A DNA stretch of 18,607 bases from an uncultured Acetatifactor sp. (GTDB lineage Bacteria > Bacillota > Clostridia > Lachnospirales > Lachnospiraceae). The notes under the pieces are model-generated. The model saw only the letters and a list, made by a program, of their open reading frames with translations, was not told the DNA's origin and did not search any database. Positions 1 to 8,055 of this stretch are shown in pieces (the first letter of the stretch is position 1; each line of letters opens with the position of its first letter). Both the position numbers and the translations under genes were made by a program. The stretch lies in NCBI GenBank assembly GCA_910580225.1, contig CAJTXE010000005.1, forward strand, positions 126,201-144,807, read 5' to 3'.

Positions 1-92
1 CTTCCTCTCGGAGGAAAGCGCCGAAGGGACTTTATACTTCAGAGCTGTCACGCAGCGACTTAAATAAAGTCGCGAGGGCGCATGAGAGGAAG
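1..92. repeat. 92-nt imperfect palindromic repeat element, complete copy
   Basis: This stretch folds into one long interrupted hairpin. The outer arm CTTCCTCTC (1-9) is matched exactly by GAGAGGAAG (84-92). A middle arm GCGCC (18-22) pairs with GGCGC (77-81). An apical arm GCGACTT (55-61) pairs with AAGTCGC (67-73) around a five-base loop. No open reading frame makes sense across it. It lies between whatever gene is upstream and the first permease gene, where a palindromic element could stabilise or process the transcript. Its origin (REP-like or MITE-like element) is inferred only from its shape and its second copy. Position 1 is the window edge, so the element may extend further left. Confidence 0.75.
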
Positions 93-118
93 GTTCATGA
101 GAGAACTTTCGAATGAAG

Positions 119-178
119 CTTCCTCTCGGGAGAATGCGCCGAAGAGACTTTATACTTCAGAGCTGTCGCGCAGCGACT
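119..178. repeat. Second, 3'-truncated copy of the palindromic repeat
   Basis: Positions 119-178 repeat positions 1-60 at a fixed offset of 118 bases, with 55 of 60 positions identical by eye and no gaps. The copy stops at GCGACT, just where the first copy turns over into its apical loop, and is followed at once by AAAATTAGGAGA and the start of the first permease gene. It therefore keeps only the left half of the palindrome. Its 5' arm could still pair with the right arm of copy one at 84-92, giving alternative structures upstream of the operon. Confidence 0.8.
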
Positions 179-195
179 AAAATTAGGAGATTGAT

Positions 196-1110
196 ATGGA
201 GAGAAAGACAAAATGGCAGTATTTAAAGCAGGATATCAGGGACAGCCGTATAAGCTATGTGATGCTTGCGCCCTATTTCATCCTGTTCTTTATCTTCACC
301 GTATTGCCCGTGGCGGCTTCCGTGGTCATCAGCTTCACCGATTTCAACATGTTGGAAGCGCCGAACTTTGTAGGGTGGAAAAATTACATTAAATTAATGT
401 TGGACGACGATGTGTTTAAAAAGGCGCTGAAGAACACGCTTGTGTTTGCGGTAATCACAGGTCCTTTGAGCTACATCATGTGTTTCCTGTTCGCCTGGGT
501 TATCAATGAATTCAGGGGAAAGCTGCGGGCCTTCCTGACCCTGATTTTCTATGCGCCCTCCATTGCGGGAAATGCGTTTATGGTATGGTCCATCATCATT
601 TCCGGGGACCGTTACGGATATCTGAACGGCCTTCTGATGAAATGGGGTTTTATCTATGAACCGATCCAGTGGATGCAGACGGAAAAATATGTATTGCCCA
701 TGCTGATTGTGGTGCAGCTGTGGCTTAGTCTGGGAACCGGCTTCCTGACCTTTATCGCGGGGCTTCAGACCGTGGATAAAAGTCTGTTCGAGGCGGGGGC
801 CATGGACGGCATCAAGAACCGGTGGCAGGAGCTGTGGTATATCACCCTGCCGTCCATGAAGCCCCAGCTGATGTTCGGCGCAGTGATGCAGATTACCCAG
901 TCCTTTGCGGTGGCTGACATCTCCATCAATCTGGCAGGGAATCCCAGTGTAAACTACTCGGGCGCTACCATCGTGACCCATCTGATGGACTACGGCAGCG
1001 GCACCCGTTACGAGATGGGGTATGCCTGTGCCATTGCCACCATCCTGTTTGCGCTGATGGTGGGAACCAACCAGGTAATCCAGAAGGTTTTGAGAAGGGT
1101 AGGTGAGTGA
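196..1110 (+). CDS. Sugar ABC transporter permease, MalF/UgpA/LplB type (pair 1)
   Basis: This 304-residue inner-membrane protein is one half of the channel of a carbohydrate uptake ABC transporter (binding-protein-dependent transport family, MalF-like). After a basic N-terminus, a first membrane helix (about residues 20-45) is followed by roughly five more. The cytoplasmic EAA loop that docks the ATPase is clear at about residues 197-224 (EAGAMDG, then LPSMKP). The ATG at 196 is preceded by AGGAGA at 185-190, spacing five. Its stop (1108-1110) abuts the start of the partner permease gene, so the two are translationally coupled. Substrate cannot be read from the sequence; the mannan-degrading enzymes downstream suggest an oligosaccharide. 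No binding-protein gene precedes it in the window, although such a gene usually does, so it may lie left of position 1. Family assignment is firm; specificity is inference. Confidence 0.93.
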   Translation: MERKTKWQYLKQDIRDSRISYVMLAPYFILFFIFTVLPVAASVVISFTDFNMLEAPNFVGWKNYIKLMLDDDVFKKALKNTLVFAVITGPLSYIMCFLFAWVINEFRGKLRAFLTLIFYAPSIAGNAFMVWSIIISGDRYGYLNGLLMKWGFIYEPIQWMQTEKYVLPMLIVVQLWLSLGTGFLTFIAGLQTVDKSLFEAGAMDGIKNRWQELWYITLPSMKPQLMFGAVMQITQSFAVADISINLAGNPSVNYSGATIVTHLMDYGSGTRYEMGYACAIATILFALMVGTNQVIQKVLRRVGE

Positions 1111-1111
1111 G

Positions 1112-2041
1112 ATGAGCGGGAAGACAAAAGAGCAAGGCAGGACCTATACCGTTGCCCTGAAAAAACCGAACCGGCGGTTCCTCTTTTTTAAGAAGAAGGA
1201 AAAGCAGCTGAACCGTTCCATGGCGGGCAACACAATCATGTTTGTGATTATGGCGGTGTGCGGCGTGTTCATGGCGCTGCCCCTGGTAATGATTCTGAAC
1301 AATGCCTTTAAGCCCCTGGATGAGCTGTTCCGGTTTCCGCCACAGATTTTCGTGCGGAACCCTTCCGTGGACAATTTCGGCGATCTGTATGTGCTGATGT
1401 CCACCTCCTGGGTGCCTTTTACCAGGTATCTGCTGAATACTTTGATTATCACGGGATTCGGCACGGTGGGGCATGTGCTCTGTGCTTCTCTGGCGGCTTA
1501 TCCCCTGGCAAAGCACAAATTTCCGGGAAAGAAAATTCTGTTTCAGATGGTGGTGCTGTCGCTGATGTTTTCCTACAGCGTTACCTCCATCCCCAATTAT
1601 ATGATTATTTCCTGGCTGGGCATCAACAATACCTACCTGGCGGTAATCCTGCCGGCCTTTGCCTACGGATTGGGGCTGTACCTGATGAAGCAGTTTATGG
1701 AGCAGCTGCCGGATTCCCTTATCGAGTCCGCCAGACTGGACGGGGCGGGAGAGTTCCGGATTTTCTTCGGGATAGTGATGCCTAACGTGAAACCGGCGTG
1801 GCTGACCCTGGCAATCTTCCAGTTCCAGTCCATGTGGGCCAACACGGGAAGCGGCTTTCTGCGCAGCGAGCAGCTGAAGCCCCTGCAGTATTCCCTGTAC
1901 CAGATTGTGGGCGGCGGTCCCGCCAGGCAGGGCGCAGGCGCGGTGGTGCAGCTGATTATCGCCGCCATACCGATTACTTTCTTCATTGTCTGCCAGAGCA
2001 ATATCATCGAAACGATGACCACCTCCGGCATGAAGGATTAA
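1112..2041 (+). CDS. Carbohydrate ABC transporter permease, MalG/UgpE type (pair 1)
   Basis: The second channel subunit of the first permease pair, 309 residues if the ATG at 1112 is used. A GTG at 1103, overlapping the previous gene by eight bases, is possible, but AGG at 1101-1103 sits eight bases before the ATG, which I prefer. The N-terminus is basic and cytoplasmic (about residues 1-40). It is followed by six predicted membrane helices and an EAA loop at about residues 203-228 (ESARLDGAGE, then MPNVKP), typical of MalG-like permeases. The C-terminus is short, ending SGMKD. It should pair with the MalF-type subunit immediately upstream and recruit an ATPase that is not encoded here. Family assignment is firm; the sugar is not known. 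Confidence 0.93.
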   Translation: MSGKTKEQGRTYTVALKKPNRRFLFFKKKEKQLNRSMAGNTIMFVIMAVCGVFMALPLVMILNNAFKPLDELFRFPPQIFVRNPSVDNFGDLYVLMSTSWVPFTRYLLNTLIITGFGTVGHVLCASLAAYPLAKHKFPGKKILFQMVVLSLMFSYSVTSIPNYMIISWLGINNTYLAVILPAFAYGLGLYLMKQFMEQLPDSLIESARLDGAGEFRIFFGIVMPNVKPAWLTLAIFQFQSMWANTGSGFLRSEQLKPLQYSLYQIVGGGPARQGAGAVVQLIIAAIPITFFIVCQSNIIETMTTSGMKD

Positions 2042-2057
2042 GGAAAGGGGGAAGCAG

Positions 2058-3719
2058 ATGAATAAGATACGGAACAGACTGTTTTTCGGGAAAACCCCAG
2101 GGAAATCCGCGGAAGCAGGGAAGGCGGAGAGAGTCCGCGCAGCAGGAGAAGCCTGCGGGAAAGCCGGCGGATACGCAGCGGGAGAAACCTGCAGAACGGA
2201 GCGTGGATGCGCAGCAGGAGAAGCCTGCGGGAAAGCGAACAGCCGCACAGCAGGTTCCCTGGTCAGAGCCGCAGCCTTGCTTGTGGGAACCGCGGTGCTG
2301 CTGTGGGACGGGGCGGCTGTCACGGTGCAGGCAGGACAGAACGTGCCCTATGAGACTTACAATTACGATTATTATGAAGATATCAAGTACACTCCGGCGG
2401 CCTATGTGCCGGACGGCATTGTCACAGGGGCGCAGATCGGATGCGGGAACCTGTCGGGACCCCAGGATTTGAATACGGATGAGGCGGGAAATGTCTACAT
2501 CGCGGACACCAACAACAACCGCATTGTGGTCACGGACAGGGAGTTCAACCTGATTCAGGTTATCCAGGAGTTTGAACGGGACGGGAAGAAGGAAACGTTT
2601 TCCGCGCCCAACGGGGTTTATGTATCCGCCCGGGGGAATCTGTACATTGCGGATACCAACAATATGCGGGTGGTGGAACTGGACAGCGGAGGGAACCTGG
2701 TACAGGTGATCGAGAATCCAAAGTCCGATGTTCTGGAAGAGGGATATGTGTTCCGCCCCCTGAAGGTGGCAGTGGATTATGCGGACCGTGTGTATGTCAT
2801 TGCCCAGAACCAGTTTGAGGGCATTATGGCCTTTGACGAGGCGGGAGTGTTTCTGGGATTTACGGGAACCATTAATGTGCAGATTACGCCCTGGGAGATT
2901 TTCTGGAGAAGATTTTCCACCAAGGAACAGAGAGCCAGGCAGCAGCTTTTTATCCCTACGGAGTTCACCGGCATGGAGATTGACGAGGACGGTTTCGTCT
3001 ATGCCACCAATGTGGACGGGGAGGGAAAGCAGTCGGTGCGCAGGCTGAATCCAAGCGGAGAGGATGTTATCCAGAAAAAGGAAAGCGGGCTGTCCGGAGA
3101 CCTGGACTGGCGGATTTCCGGTACCTATTCCGGTCCTTCCCGGATTGTGGATGTGGTGGTGCGCAACCAGGGGATTTACTCCATTCTGGATTCCGTCAGG
3201 GGCAGAATTTTCACTTATGACCACGAGGGCAATCTGCTCTATATTTTCGGGGGACTGGGCAGCCAGGAGGGAACCTTCACCGGGCCGGTGGCCATTGATA
3301 CTGTGGGCGAGGAGATTTTGGTACTGGATGCCACCAGAAATCTGGTGAACCGTTTCCGGGCAACACGTTACGGCAGCCTGATTAACCAGGCAGTGGGACT
3401 GCGGTATGACGGCGACGAGGTGCAGGCGGTGGAATGTTGGAAGGAAGTGCTGAAACTGGATTCCAATTTCGAACTGGCCTATGTGGGAATCGGCAAGAGC
3501 TACCTGGCCGCAGGACAGAATAAGGAAGCCATGGAGTGCTTCCGCACCGGAAACAGCAAGCAGTATTACTCCATCGCTTACAAGCGTTACCGGAACGAGC
3601 TTCTGAAAGAAAATATGGGCACGATCCTCACAAGCCTGATTGTCCTGGTGATTTTGTGGATGCTGTGGAGCAGGTTGGGGAAGAAGCTGTGGAAGAAGAG
3701 GAGGGTGAGCCATGTTTAG
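2058..3719 (+). CDS. Membrane-anchored NHL-repeat beta-propeller protein with TPR segment
   Basis: This 553-residue protein has an unusual order of parts. Residues 1-68 form a basic region with three 12-residue repeats (AAGEACGKA type). Residues 69-91 are hydrophobic, a signal anchor or late signal peptide. Residues about 134-435 carry six NHL-like blades; the first two end YIADTNNNR and YIADTNNMR. Residues 453-497 resemble a TPR hairpin pair, and residues 521-538 are a membrane helix followed by a strongly basic tail. The propeller and TPR thus probably face outside, held between two membrane segments. NHL propellers usually bind proteins, sugars or nucleic acids; no catalytic residues are evident. 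The ATG at 2058 has GGGGGA at 2047-2052. The gene overlaps the YIP1-like gene by eight bases. The setting suggests an accessory or scaffold protein of the sugar-uptake machinery, but no role is established. Confidence 0.85.
   Translation: MNKIRNRLFFGKTPGKSAEAGKAERVRAAGEACGKAGGYAAGETCRTERGCAAGEACGKANSRTAGSLVRAAALLVGTAVLLWDGAAVTVQAGQNVPYETYNYDYYEDIKYTPAAYVPDGIVTGAQIGCGNLSGPQDLNTDEAGNVYIADTNNNRIVVTDREFNLIQVIQEFERDGKKETFSAPNGVYVSARGNLYIADTNNMRVVELDSGGNLVQVIENPKSDVLEEGYVFRPLKVAVDYADRVYVIAQNQFEGIMAFDEAGVFLGFTGTINVQITPWEIFWRRFSTKEQRARQQLFIPTEFTGMEIDEDGFVYATNVDGEGKQSVRRLNPSGEDVIQKKESGLSGDLDWRISGTYSGPSRIVDVVVRNQGIYSILDSVRGRIFTYDHEGNLLYIFGGLGSQEGTFTGPVAIDTVGEEILVLDATRNLVNRFRATRYGSLINQAVGLRYDGDEVQAVECWKEVLKLDSNFELAYVGIGKSYLAAGQNKEAMECFRTGNSKQYYSIAYKRYRNELLKENMGTILTSLIVLVILWMLWSRLGKKLWKKRRVSHV
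2137..2244 (+). repeat. 36-bp in-frame tandem repeat, about three copies
   Basis: Units begin at 2137, 2173 and 2209. The first and third share an identical 28-base stretch (2137-2164 and 2209-2236), while the middle unit is diverged. Each unit is 36 bases, so copy-number change would keep the frame and add or remove 12 residues. The repeat encodes Ala/Gly/Glu/Cys-rich peptide in the N-terminal region ahead of the first membrane segment of the NHL protein. Related fragments of the same wording occur just upstream (2100-2130), which suggests repeated slippage. Confidence 0.8.
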
Positions 3720-4332
3720 GGAGAAACTGAAATATGCATTTTACACCATCGGGCATCCGGCGGACGGTTTCTATGAAATCCGGCACCGGGGACAGGGCAG
3801 CGTTCCCCTGGCGATTCTGTTTGTCTTTCTCTTTGGGCTGTGTTTTTCCGCAAACAGACAGTATGCAGGATTTGTAGTCAATGATGTGAATCCCATGGAG
3901 ATTAACAGCTTTGCCGAGATGTCGGCCGTGTTTGTCCTGTTTTTCCTCTTCTGTGTGGGCAACTGGTCCATCACCTGCCTGATGAACGGGGAGGGAAGGC
4001 TGAAGGATATTGTGACGGTGTGCGGTTATTCCATGCTTCCCATGATTCTGACCTTTGTGCCTGCCATTGTCCTGTCCAGGTTCGTGGTGGCGGATGAGGA
4101 GGCGTTTTACTTCATTCTCATGGGTTTCGGCATTGCATGGTTCCTGCTGTTGGTGCTGTCCGGTGTCATGACGGTGCATAATTATACTCTGGGCAAGACG
4201 CTGCTGACCATTATTTTTACCTTTGTAGCCATGCTGATTATCGTTTTCGTTGTCATGCTGCTGTATACGCTGCTTAGCCAGGTAGTTTCTTTCTTTGTCA
4301 GTATCTATAATGAGCTGATGCTTCGAATTTAG
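3712..4332 (+). CDS. YIP1-family-like integral membrane protein
   Basis: A 206-residue membrane protein starting MFREKLKYAFYTIGHPADGFYEIRHRGQGS, a short basic cytoplasmic segment followed by about five hydrophobic helices. The pattern (an entry motif of the type P-x-x-GFYEI-x-x-R, then five helices with a Gly/Pro-rich turn near the third) resembles bacterial YIP1-domain proteins. These are common beside sugar ABC genes and DUF5696 proteins in Firmicutes. No enzymatic motif is visible and the family has no settled bacterial function. The ATG at 3712 lies inside the end of the NHL gene (eight-base overlap) and has AGGAGG at 3699-3704, spacing seven. This tight coupling suggests the two proteins are made in fixed ratio and may act together in the membrane. 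The family call comes from memory of the pattern, not from a search. Confidence 0.75.
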   Translation: MFREKLKYAFYTIGHPADGFYEIRHRGQGSVPLAILFVFLFGLCFSANRQYAGFVVNDVNPMEINSFAEMSAVFVLFFLFCVGNWSITCLMNGEGRLKDIVTVCGYSMLPMILTFVPAIVLSRFVVADEEAFYFILMGFGIAWFLLLVLSGVMTVHNYTLGKTLLTIIFTFVAMLIIVFVVMLLYTLLSQVVSFFVSIYNELMLRI

Positions 4333-4339
4333 GGCGGGA

Positions 4340-4379
4340 AGAAGTTCCAGGGCTGTAAAGTACACAGTCGGGAACTTCT
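4340..4379 (+). other. Strong intercistronic hairpin between the YIP1-like and DUF5696 genes
   Basis: AGAAGTTCC (4340-4348) pairs perfectly with GGAACTTCT (4371-4379). Inside, 4351-4356 pairs with 4364-4369, including one G-U pair. No T-run follows, so it is not a typical intrinsic terminator. It sits in the longest gap (118 bases) of the first half of the operon. It may act as an mRNA-stability or processing element that lets downstream genes be expressed at a different level. Confidence 0.6.
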
Positions 4380-4450
4380 AAGTCTGGTCCTATGCGGCAG
4401 GGCGGCAAGGCAGGCAGATGGAACGATAAAAAATGCAGAAGGGAGTTGCG

Positions 4451-7138
4451 ATGAAACAGAAAAAGAAAGGCAGGATAATCGCTGTCTGTGCGGCGGCGGT
4501 GCTGATTGGGGCGGCAGCGGCAGTCATCTTTATCATCATGCGGTATTTCAATTATAATGGGTATCAGCAGTACCTGACTTCCTATGAAGTGGAGGAGGGA
4601 GGGGAGTTCAGGCCTCTGGAGGACGGCTCGGCGGATGTGCCGGGCATGGTACTGGCGGCGGAGAACGATGAGCTGAAGCTGTATACGGATCAGGAGACCT
4701 CGGAGATTGCCGTATACGAGAAAGCCACGGGACATATTACCCGGTCCAATCCGGAAGACCGGGACGGGGACGCGGTGGCGGCAGGGGTGAATAAGAGCCT
4801 CCTGAATTCCACACTGGATGTAATCTATTACAACAGCGCCGGAAACCGGGCGTCCATGAACAATTACGACATGAGTATCCAGTACGGGCAGTTTGAGGCG
4901 CAGGCTCTGGAGAAGGGTATCCGCTATGTTTACACTTTGGAGGACCCGTCCAATTCCACGGGCATCATTCCCACCCAGATCAGCGAGGAAAGGCTTCAGA
5001 CCCTGATTCTGGATAAACTGGGGGAGCGGGATGCCAGGAGCATGAAGGGGCGCTTTACCCTCCGGGACGGTATTTACTATCTCAATGAGGATGCCATGAA
5101 TTCCAAGGTAGGCATGCAGCGGATGAACGCCGCCTTTGAGGAATGCGGCTACACGGAAGAGGATTATGCCATTGACATGGAGGGCGCGGAGGGTTCCGAA
5201 AATATATCCTTCCAGGTGACAGTGGATTATCGGCTTACCGATAACGGCCTGGCGGTGTCCATACCCGTGAACCAGATTCGGGAGCAGGGTGAGGCGAAGA
5301 TTACCAGGCTCCGGGTGCTTCCCTTTTTCGGGGCGGCAGGCACGGAGGCGGAGGGCTACATGATGGTGCCGGACGGCTCCGGGGCATTGATTCATCTGAA
5401 CAACGGCGCGTCCGCCGCGGCTTATATGCAGAATGTCTACGGCATTGACCCTGTGGTGCAGAGCTATGTGGTGACTGACCTGACGGAGACGGTGCGGCTT
5501 CCCGTGTTCGGCATGAAAAACGGGGAGCAGGCTTTCCTGGGAAGGATTACAGAAGGAGATTCTCTGGGAATCATCAATGCCGACGTGGCGGGCAGGACCA
5601 ACAGTTATAATTACGTATTTGCGGAATTCAGCGTCAGGGAGATGGAGCTTCTGAACATGTTCGGGGTGTCCGGCAACAAGGCGGATGTGCCCTCCGTGGA
5701 GCGGGAGCTGTACGATGAAAACCTGACCGTAGTGTACTCTTTCCTAAGCGGGGAGAAGGCGGATTACTCCGGCATGGCGCAGTGCTACCGGGAGCAGCTG
5801 AAGGCGGAAGGAACTCTGGGCAGCACGGAGGCGGGAGACATTCCCTTCTATGTGGATATTCTGGGGGGCGTGGAGATTCAGAAAGCGGTGATGGGCGTGC
5901 CCTATGACGGAATCGTGGCCATGACCACCTACGAGCAGACCGGAACGCTGTTGGATATGATTTACCAGGCAGGTATCGGCAATGTGCGGATGAATTACCA
6001 GGGATGGTTCAACGGCGGCATTTACCATGACGCGGCGGACAAGGTGAAGCCTGTGGGCGCTCTCGGCAGCAAGGCGGAACTGGAAGCACTGGCCCGGCGC
6101 CTGGAGGAAAACGGCGGGCGGCTGTTCCTGGACGTGGCATTCCAGAAAGTGCCGTACACATCCAAACGGTTTAACGATCTTCTGGAGGCTTCCAAGTATT
6201 ATTCCGGCTATGTGGTGCAGCTCGGGGCGCTGAATCCCGGCACCATGCGGCAGACCAGTGCGCTGTCCTGGTACGATGAACTGGTGTATTATGTGATTTC
6301 CCCCAAATTCCTTCCCTGGTATGTGGAGCATTTTGCGGACAGGATGGAAAAATATGATGTGGGCGGCATTTCACTGCGGGATCTGGGGGATGTGATCGCC
6401 TCGGATAAGAAGCGCACTGAGGTCATCAGCAGGCAGGATGCGGAGGAGGTTATCAAGGCACAGTTCCACAGGCTGTCCCAGACCGGAAAGCAGCTGATGG
6501 AGAGGGGCGGAAACGCTTATAGCTTCGGCTATGTGACGGATATTGTGGACGCGCCTACTTATTACAGCAAGTTTTACATTGTGGATGAGCAGATTCCCTT
6601 CTACCAGATGGTTATTCACGGGAGCATTGATTACACCGGAAACGCGCTGAATCTCATGGACCAGGATGTGGACGAGGAACTGATTCTAAGCTGGATTGAA
6701 TACGGCATTTCACCCAGATATACGCTCTCCTGGGAGGATTCCAGTCAGATTAAGTATACCTCCGCGGCAGATAAGTATTCGGTGAATTACACCACCTGGA
6801 TGGACAGCGCCCAGAGCGTGTATCGGCAGATGAACGAAGCCCTGGCCCCGGTTCAGGGTGCGGCCATGGTTCATCACGAGGTACTGGAAAACGGTCTGGC
6901 TGTGGTTGAATATGACAATGGTGTCACTGTTTATGTAAATAAGACGGAGCAGGCGCTTACGGCAGAGGACGGCACCAGGGTGGATGCCATGAGCTATGTG
7001 ACAAAGCAGAGTAAGACGGCCCGGAAAACGGGGCAGATGCAGAAGGCAGCGGCGGACAGGGGCTGCCGGGAAACGGGCGTTGAGAGCATCAGCCGGAATC
7101 ATGGAGAACCGGAAGCAATGGCAGGAGGTGCGGCATGA
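4451..7138 (+). CDS. DUF5696-family membrane-anchored protein, glycoside-hydrolase-like
   Basis: An 895-residue protein. I choose the ATG at 4451, preceded by GAAGGG at spacing about seven, over the ATG at 4433, which has no ribosome binding site. A basic N-terminus and one membrane helix (about residues 7-33) anchor it, with the rest outside. Residues about 70-100 (ENDELKLYTDQETSEIAVY) look like the opening beta-sandwich of barrel hydrolases. From about residue 480 the text reads as alternating strands and helices of a TIM barrel (MTTYEQT, VRMNYQGWFNGG, RLFLDVAF, GGISLRDLGDV). The C-terminal strand-rich part (VVEYDNGVTVYVNK) resembles a closing beta domain. I recognise the overall pattern as DUF5696, a family seen with sugar ABC permeases and YIP1 proteins. 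No catalytic pair can be named safely. Its stop overlaps the next permease start by four bases (ATGA), so it is coupled to transport genes. Enzymatic activity is inference. Confidence 0.82.
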   Translation: MKQKKKGRIIAVCAAAVLIGAAAAVIFIIMRYFNYNGYQQYLTSYEVEEGGEFRPLEDGSADVPGMVLAAENDELKLYTDQETSEIAVYEKATGHITRSNPEDRDGDAVAAGVNKSLLNSTLDVIYYNSAGNRASMNNYDMSIQYGQFEAQALEKGIRYVYTLEDPSNSTGIIPTQISEERLQTLILDKLGERDARSMKGRFTLRDGIYYLNEDAMNSKVGMQRMNAAFEECGYTEEDYAIDMEGAEGSENISFQVTVDYRLTDNGLAVSIPVNQIREQGEAKITRLRVLPFFGAAGTEAEGYMMVPDGSGALIHLNNGASAAAYMQNVYGIDPVVQSYVVTDLTETVRLPVFGMKNGEQAFLGRITEGDSLGIINADVAGRTNSYNYVFAEFSVREMELLNMFGVSGNKADVPSVERELYDENLTVVYSFLSGEKADYSGMAQCYREQLKAEGTLGSTEAGDIPFYVDILGGVEIQKAVMGVPYDGIVAMTTYEQTGTLLDMIYQAGIGNVRMNYQGWFNGGIYHDAADKVKPVGALGSKAELEALARRLEENGGRLFLDVAFQKVPYTSKRFNDLLEASKYYSGYVVQLGALNPGTMRQTSALSWYDELVYYVISPKFLPWYVEHFADRMEKYDVGGISLRDLGDVIASDKKRTEVISRQDAEEVIKAQFHRLSQTGKQLMERGGNAYSFGYVTDIVDAPTYYSKFYIVDEQIPFYQMVIHGSIDYTGNALNLMDQDVDEELILSWIEYGISPRYTLSWEDSSQIKYTSAADKYSVNYTTWMDSAQSVYRQMNEALAPVQGAAMVHHEVLENGLAVVEYDNGVTVYVNKTEQALTAEDGTRVDAMSYVTKQSKTARKTGQMQKAAADRGCRETGVESISRNHGEPEAMAGGAA

Positions 7139-8043
7139 AGAAAAAGAAAAGAATCTCTCTCATACAGAAGCGTGCGATTACGGGACTGATTTTTATTACG
7201 CCGTGGCTTATCGGTTTCCTGTGGTTTTATGTGAAAGGGTTTATCCAGTCGGTTCGATTCAGTTTGAGCGATATGCAGATGTTGGAGACCGGCGGCTATC
7301 AACTGGAATTTACAGGGCTTGCCAATTTTAAATACGCCCTGTTTCAGGACGCGGAGTACAACCAGATTCTGGTAAGCTCCATCGGGAACATGCTGATTGA
7401 CGTGCCCCTGATTATTTTCTTCAGCCTGTTCATTGCCATTATCCTGAACGGAAAGTTTAAGGGGCGCACTGTTTTCCGGGCAATCCTGTTTCTGCCGATT
7501 ATCCTGAATTCAGGAGCCATCAGCGCTTCCATTGCCCTGGCGCAGCAGGCTGTCACCGGCGGCGTGGCGGCGGTGTCCGCGGAGGCAGCAGGGACAGGCG
7601 GCATGAATATTGAGTACCTGTTTTATATGCTGGAGGATTTGGGATTTCCCGCAGTCCTGTCGGATTACCTGATTGCGGCGGTGGGGCGGATATTCGACAT
7701 TGTGCAGGCCTCCGGGGTACAGATTATCATCTTTATCGCAGCCCTGCAGTCCGTGCCGGGCGCCCTGTATGAGGTGTCCCAGATTGAGGGCGCAACGGGA
7801 TATGAGACTTTCTGGAAGGTGACCTTTCCCATGGTGTCGCCCCTGATTGTCACCAATATGGTCTATACCATTGTGGATGCTTTCATGGAGAGCGAAGTGG
7901 TACAGACGGCATACGATATGGCGTTTACAAATTATAACTGGGGCGTCAGCGTGGCCATGAGCCTGATGAGTTCCCTGGCGGTGTGCCTGGTACTGGCGGT
8001 CATTGTGAAACTGATATCCAGTAAGGTATTCTACTACAATTAG
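7135..8043 (+). CDS. Sugar ABC transporter permease, MalF/LplB type (pair 2)
   Basis: A 302-residue inner-membrane permease of a carbohydrate uptake ABC system. A lysine-rich start and a first helix containing GLIFITPWLIGFLWF precede an outside stretch with SVRFSLSDMQ, then further helices. The EAA loop is at about residues 210-237 (EVSQIEGATGYETF, then FPMVSP). Between helices it carries a longer Ala/Gly-rich loop (about residues 140-185) than the first MalF-type permease in this window, so the two pairs do not look like a recent duplication. AGGAGG at 7123-7128 precedes the ATG with spacing six, and the ATG overlaps the DUF5696 stop. Its partner is the MalG-type gene downstream, and the solute-binding protein for this pair is probably the interrupted lipoprotein gene after that. 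Substrate not determinable. Confidence 0.92.
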   Translation: MKKKKRISLIQKRAITGLIFITPWLIGFLWFYVKGFIQSVRFSLSDMQMLETGGYQLEFTGLANFKYALFQDAEYNQILVSSIGNMLIDVPLIIFFSLFIAIILNGKFKGRTVFRAILFLPIILNSGAISASIALAQQAVTGGVAAVSAEAAGTGGMNIEYLFYMLEDLGFPAVLSDYLIAAVGRIFDIVQASGVQIIIFIAALQSVPGALYEVSQIEGATGYETFWKVTFPMVSPLIVTNMVYTIVDAFMESEVVQTAYDMAFTNYNWGVSVAMSLMSSLAVCLVLAVIVKLISSKVFYYN

Positions 8044-8055
8044 GGGAGGTGCCTG

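Noticed and set aside
965..2323. Long minus-strand open frame opposite the first MalG-type permease gene
   Set aside because: It is rich in His, Gln, Pro and Arg, has no recognisable domain, and lies fully opposite a convincing permease gene; it is a codon-bias shadow in GC-rich DNA.
2004..3713. 569-residue minus-strand frame opposite the NHL protein gene
   Set aside because: The plus strand has clear NHL blades, a ribosome binding site and operon overlaps. The minus frame has a His/Gln-rich shadow composition.
4433..4450. Upstream ATG for the DUF5696 gene
   Set aside because: There is no ribosome binding site before it, while GAAGGG is well placed for the ATG at 4451, which opens a typical basic N-terminus.
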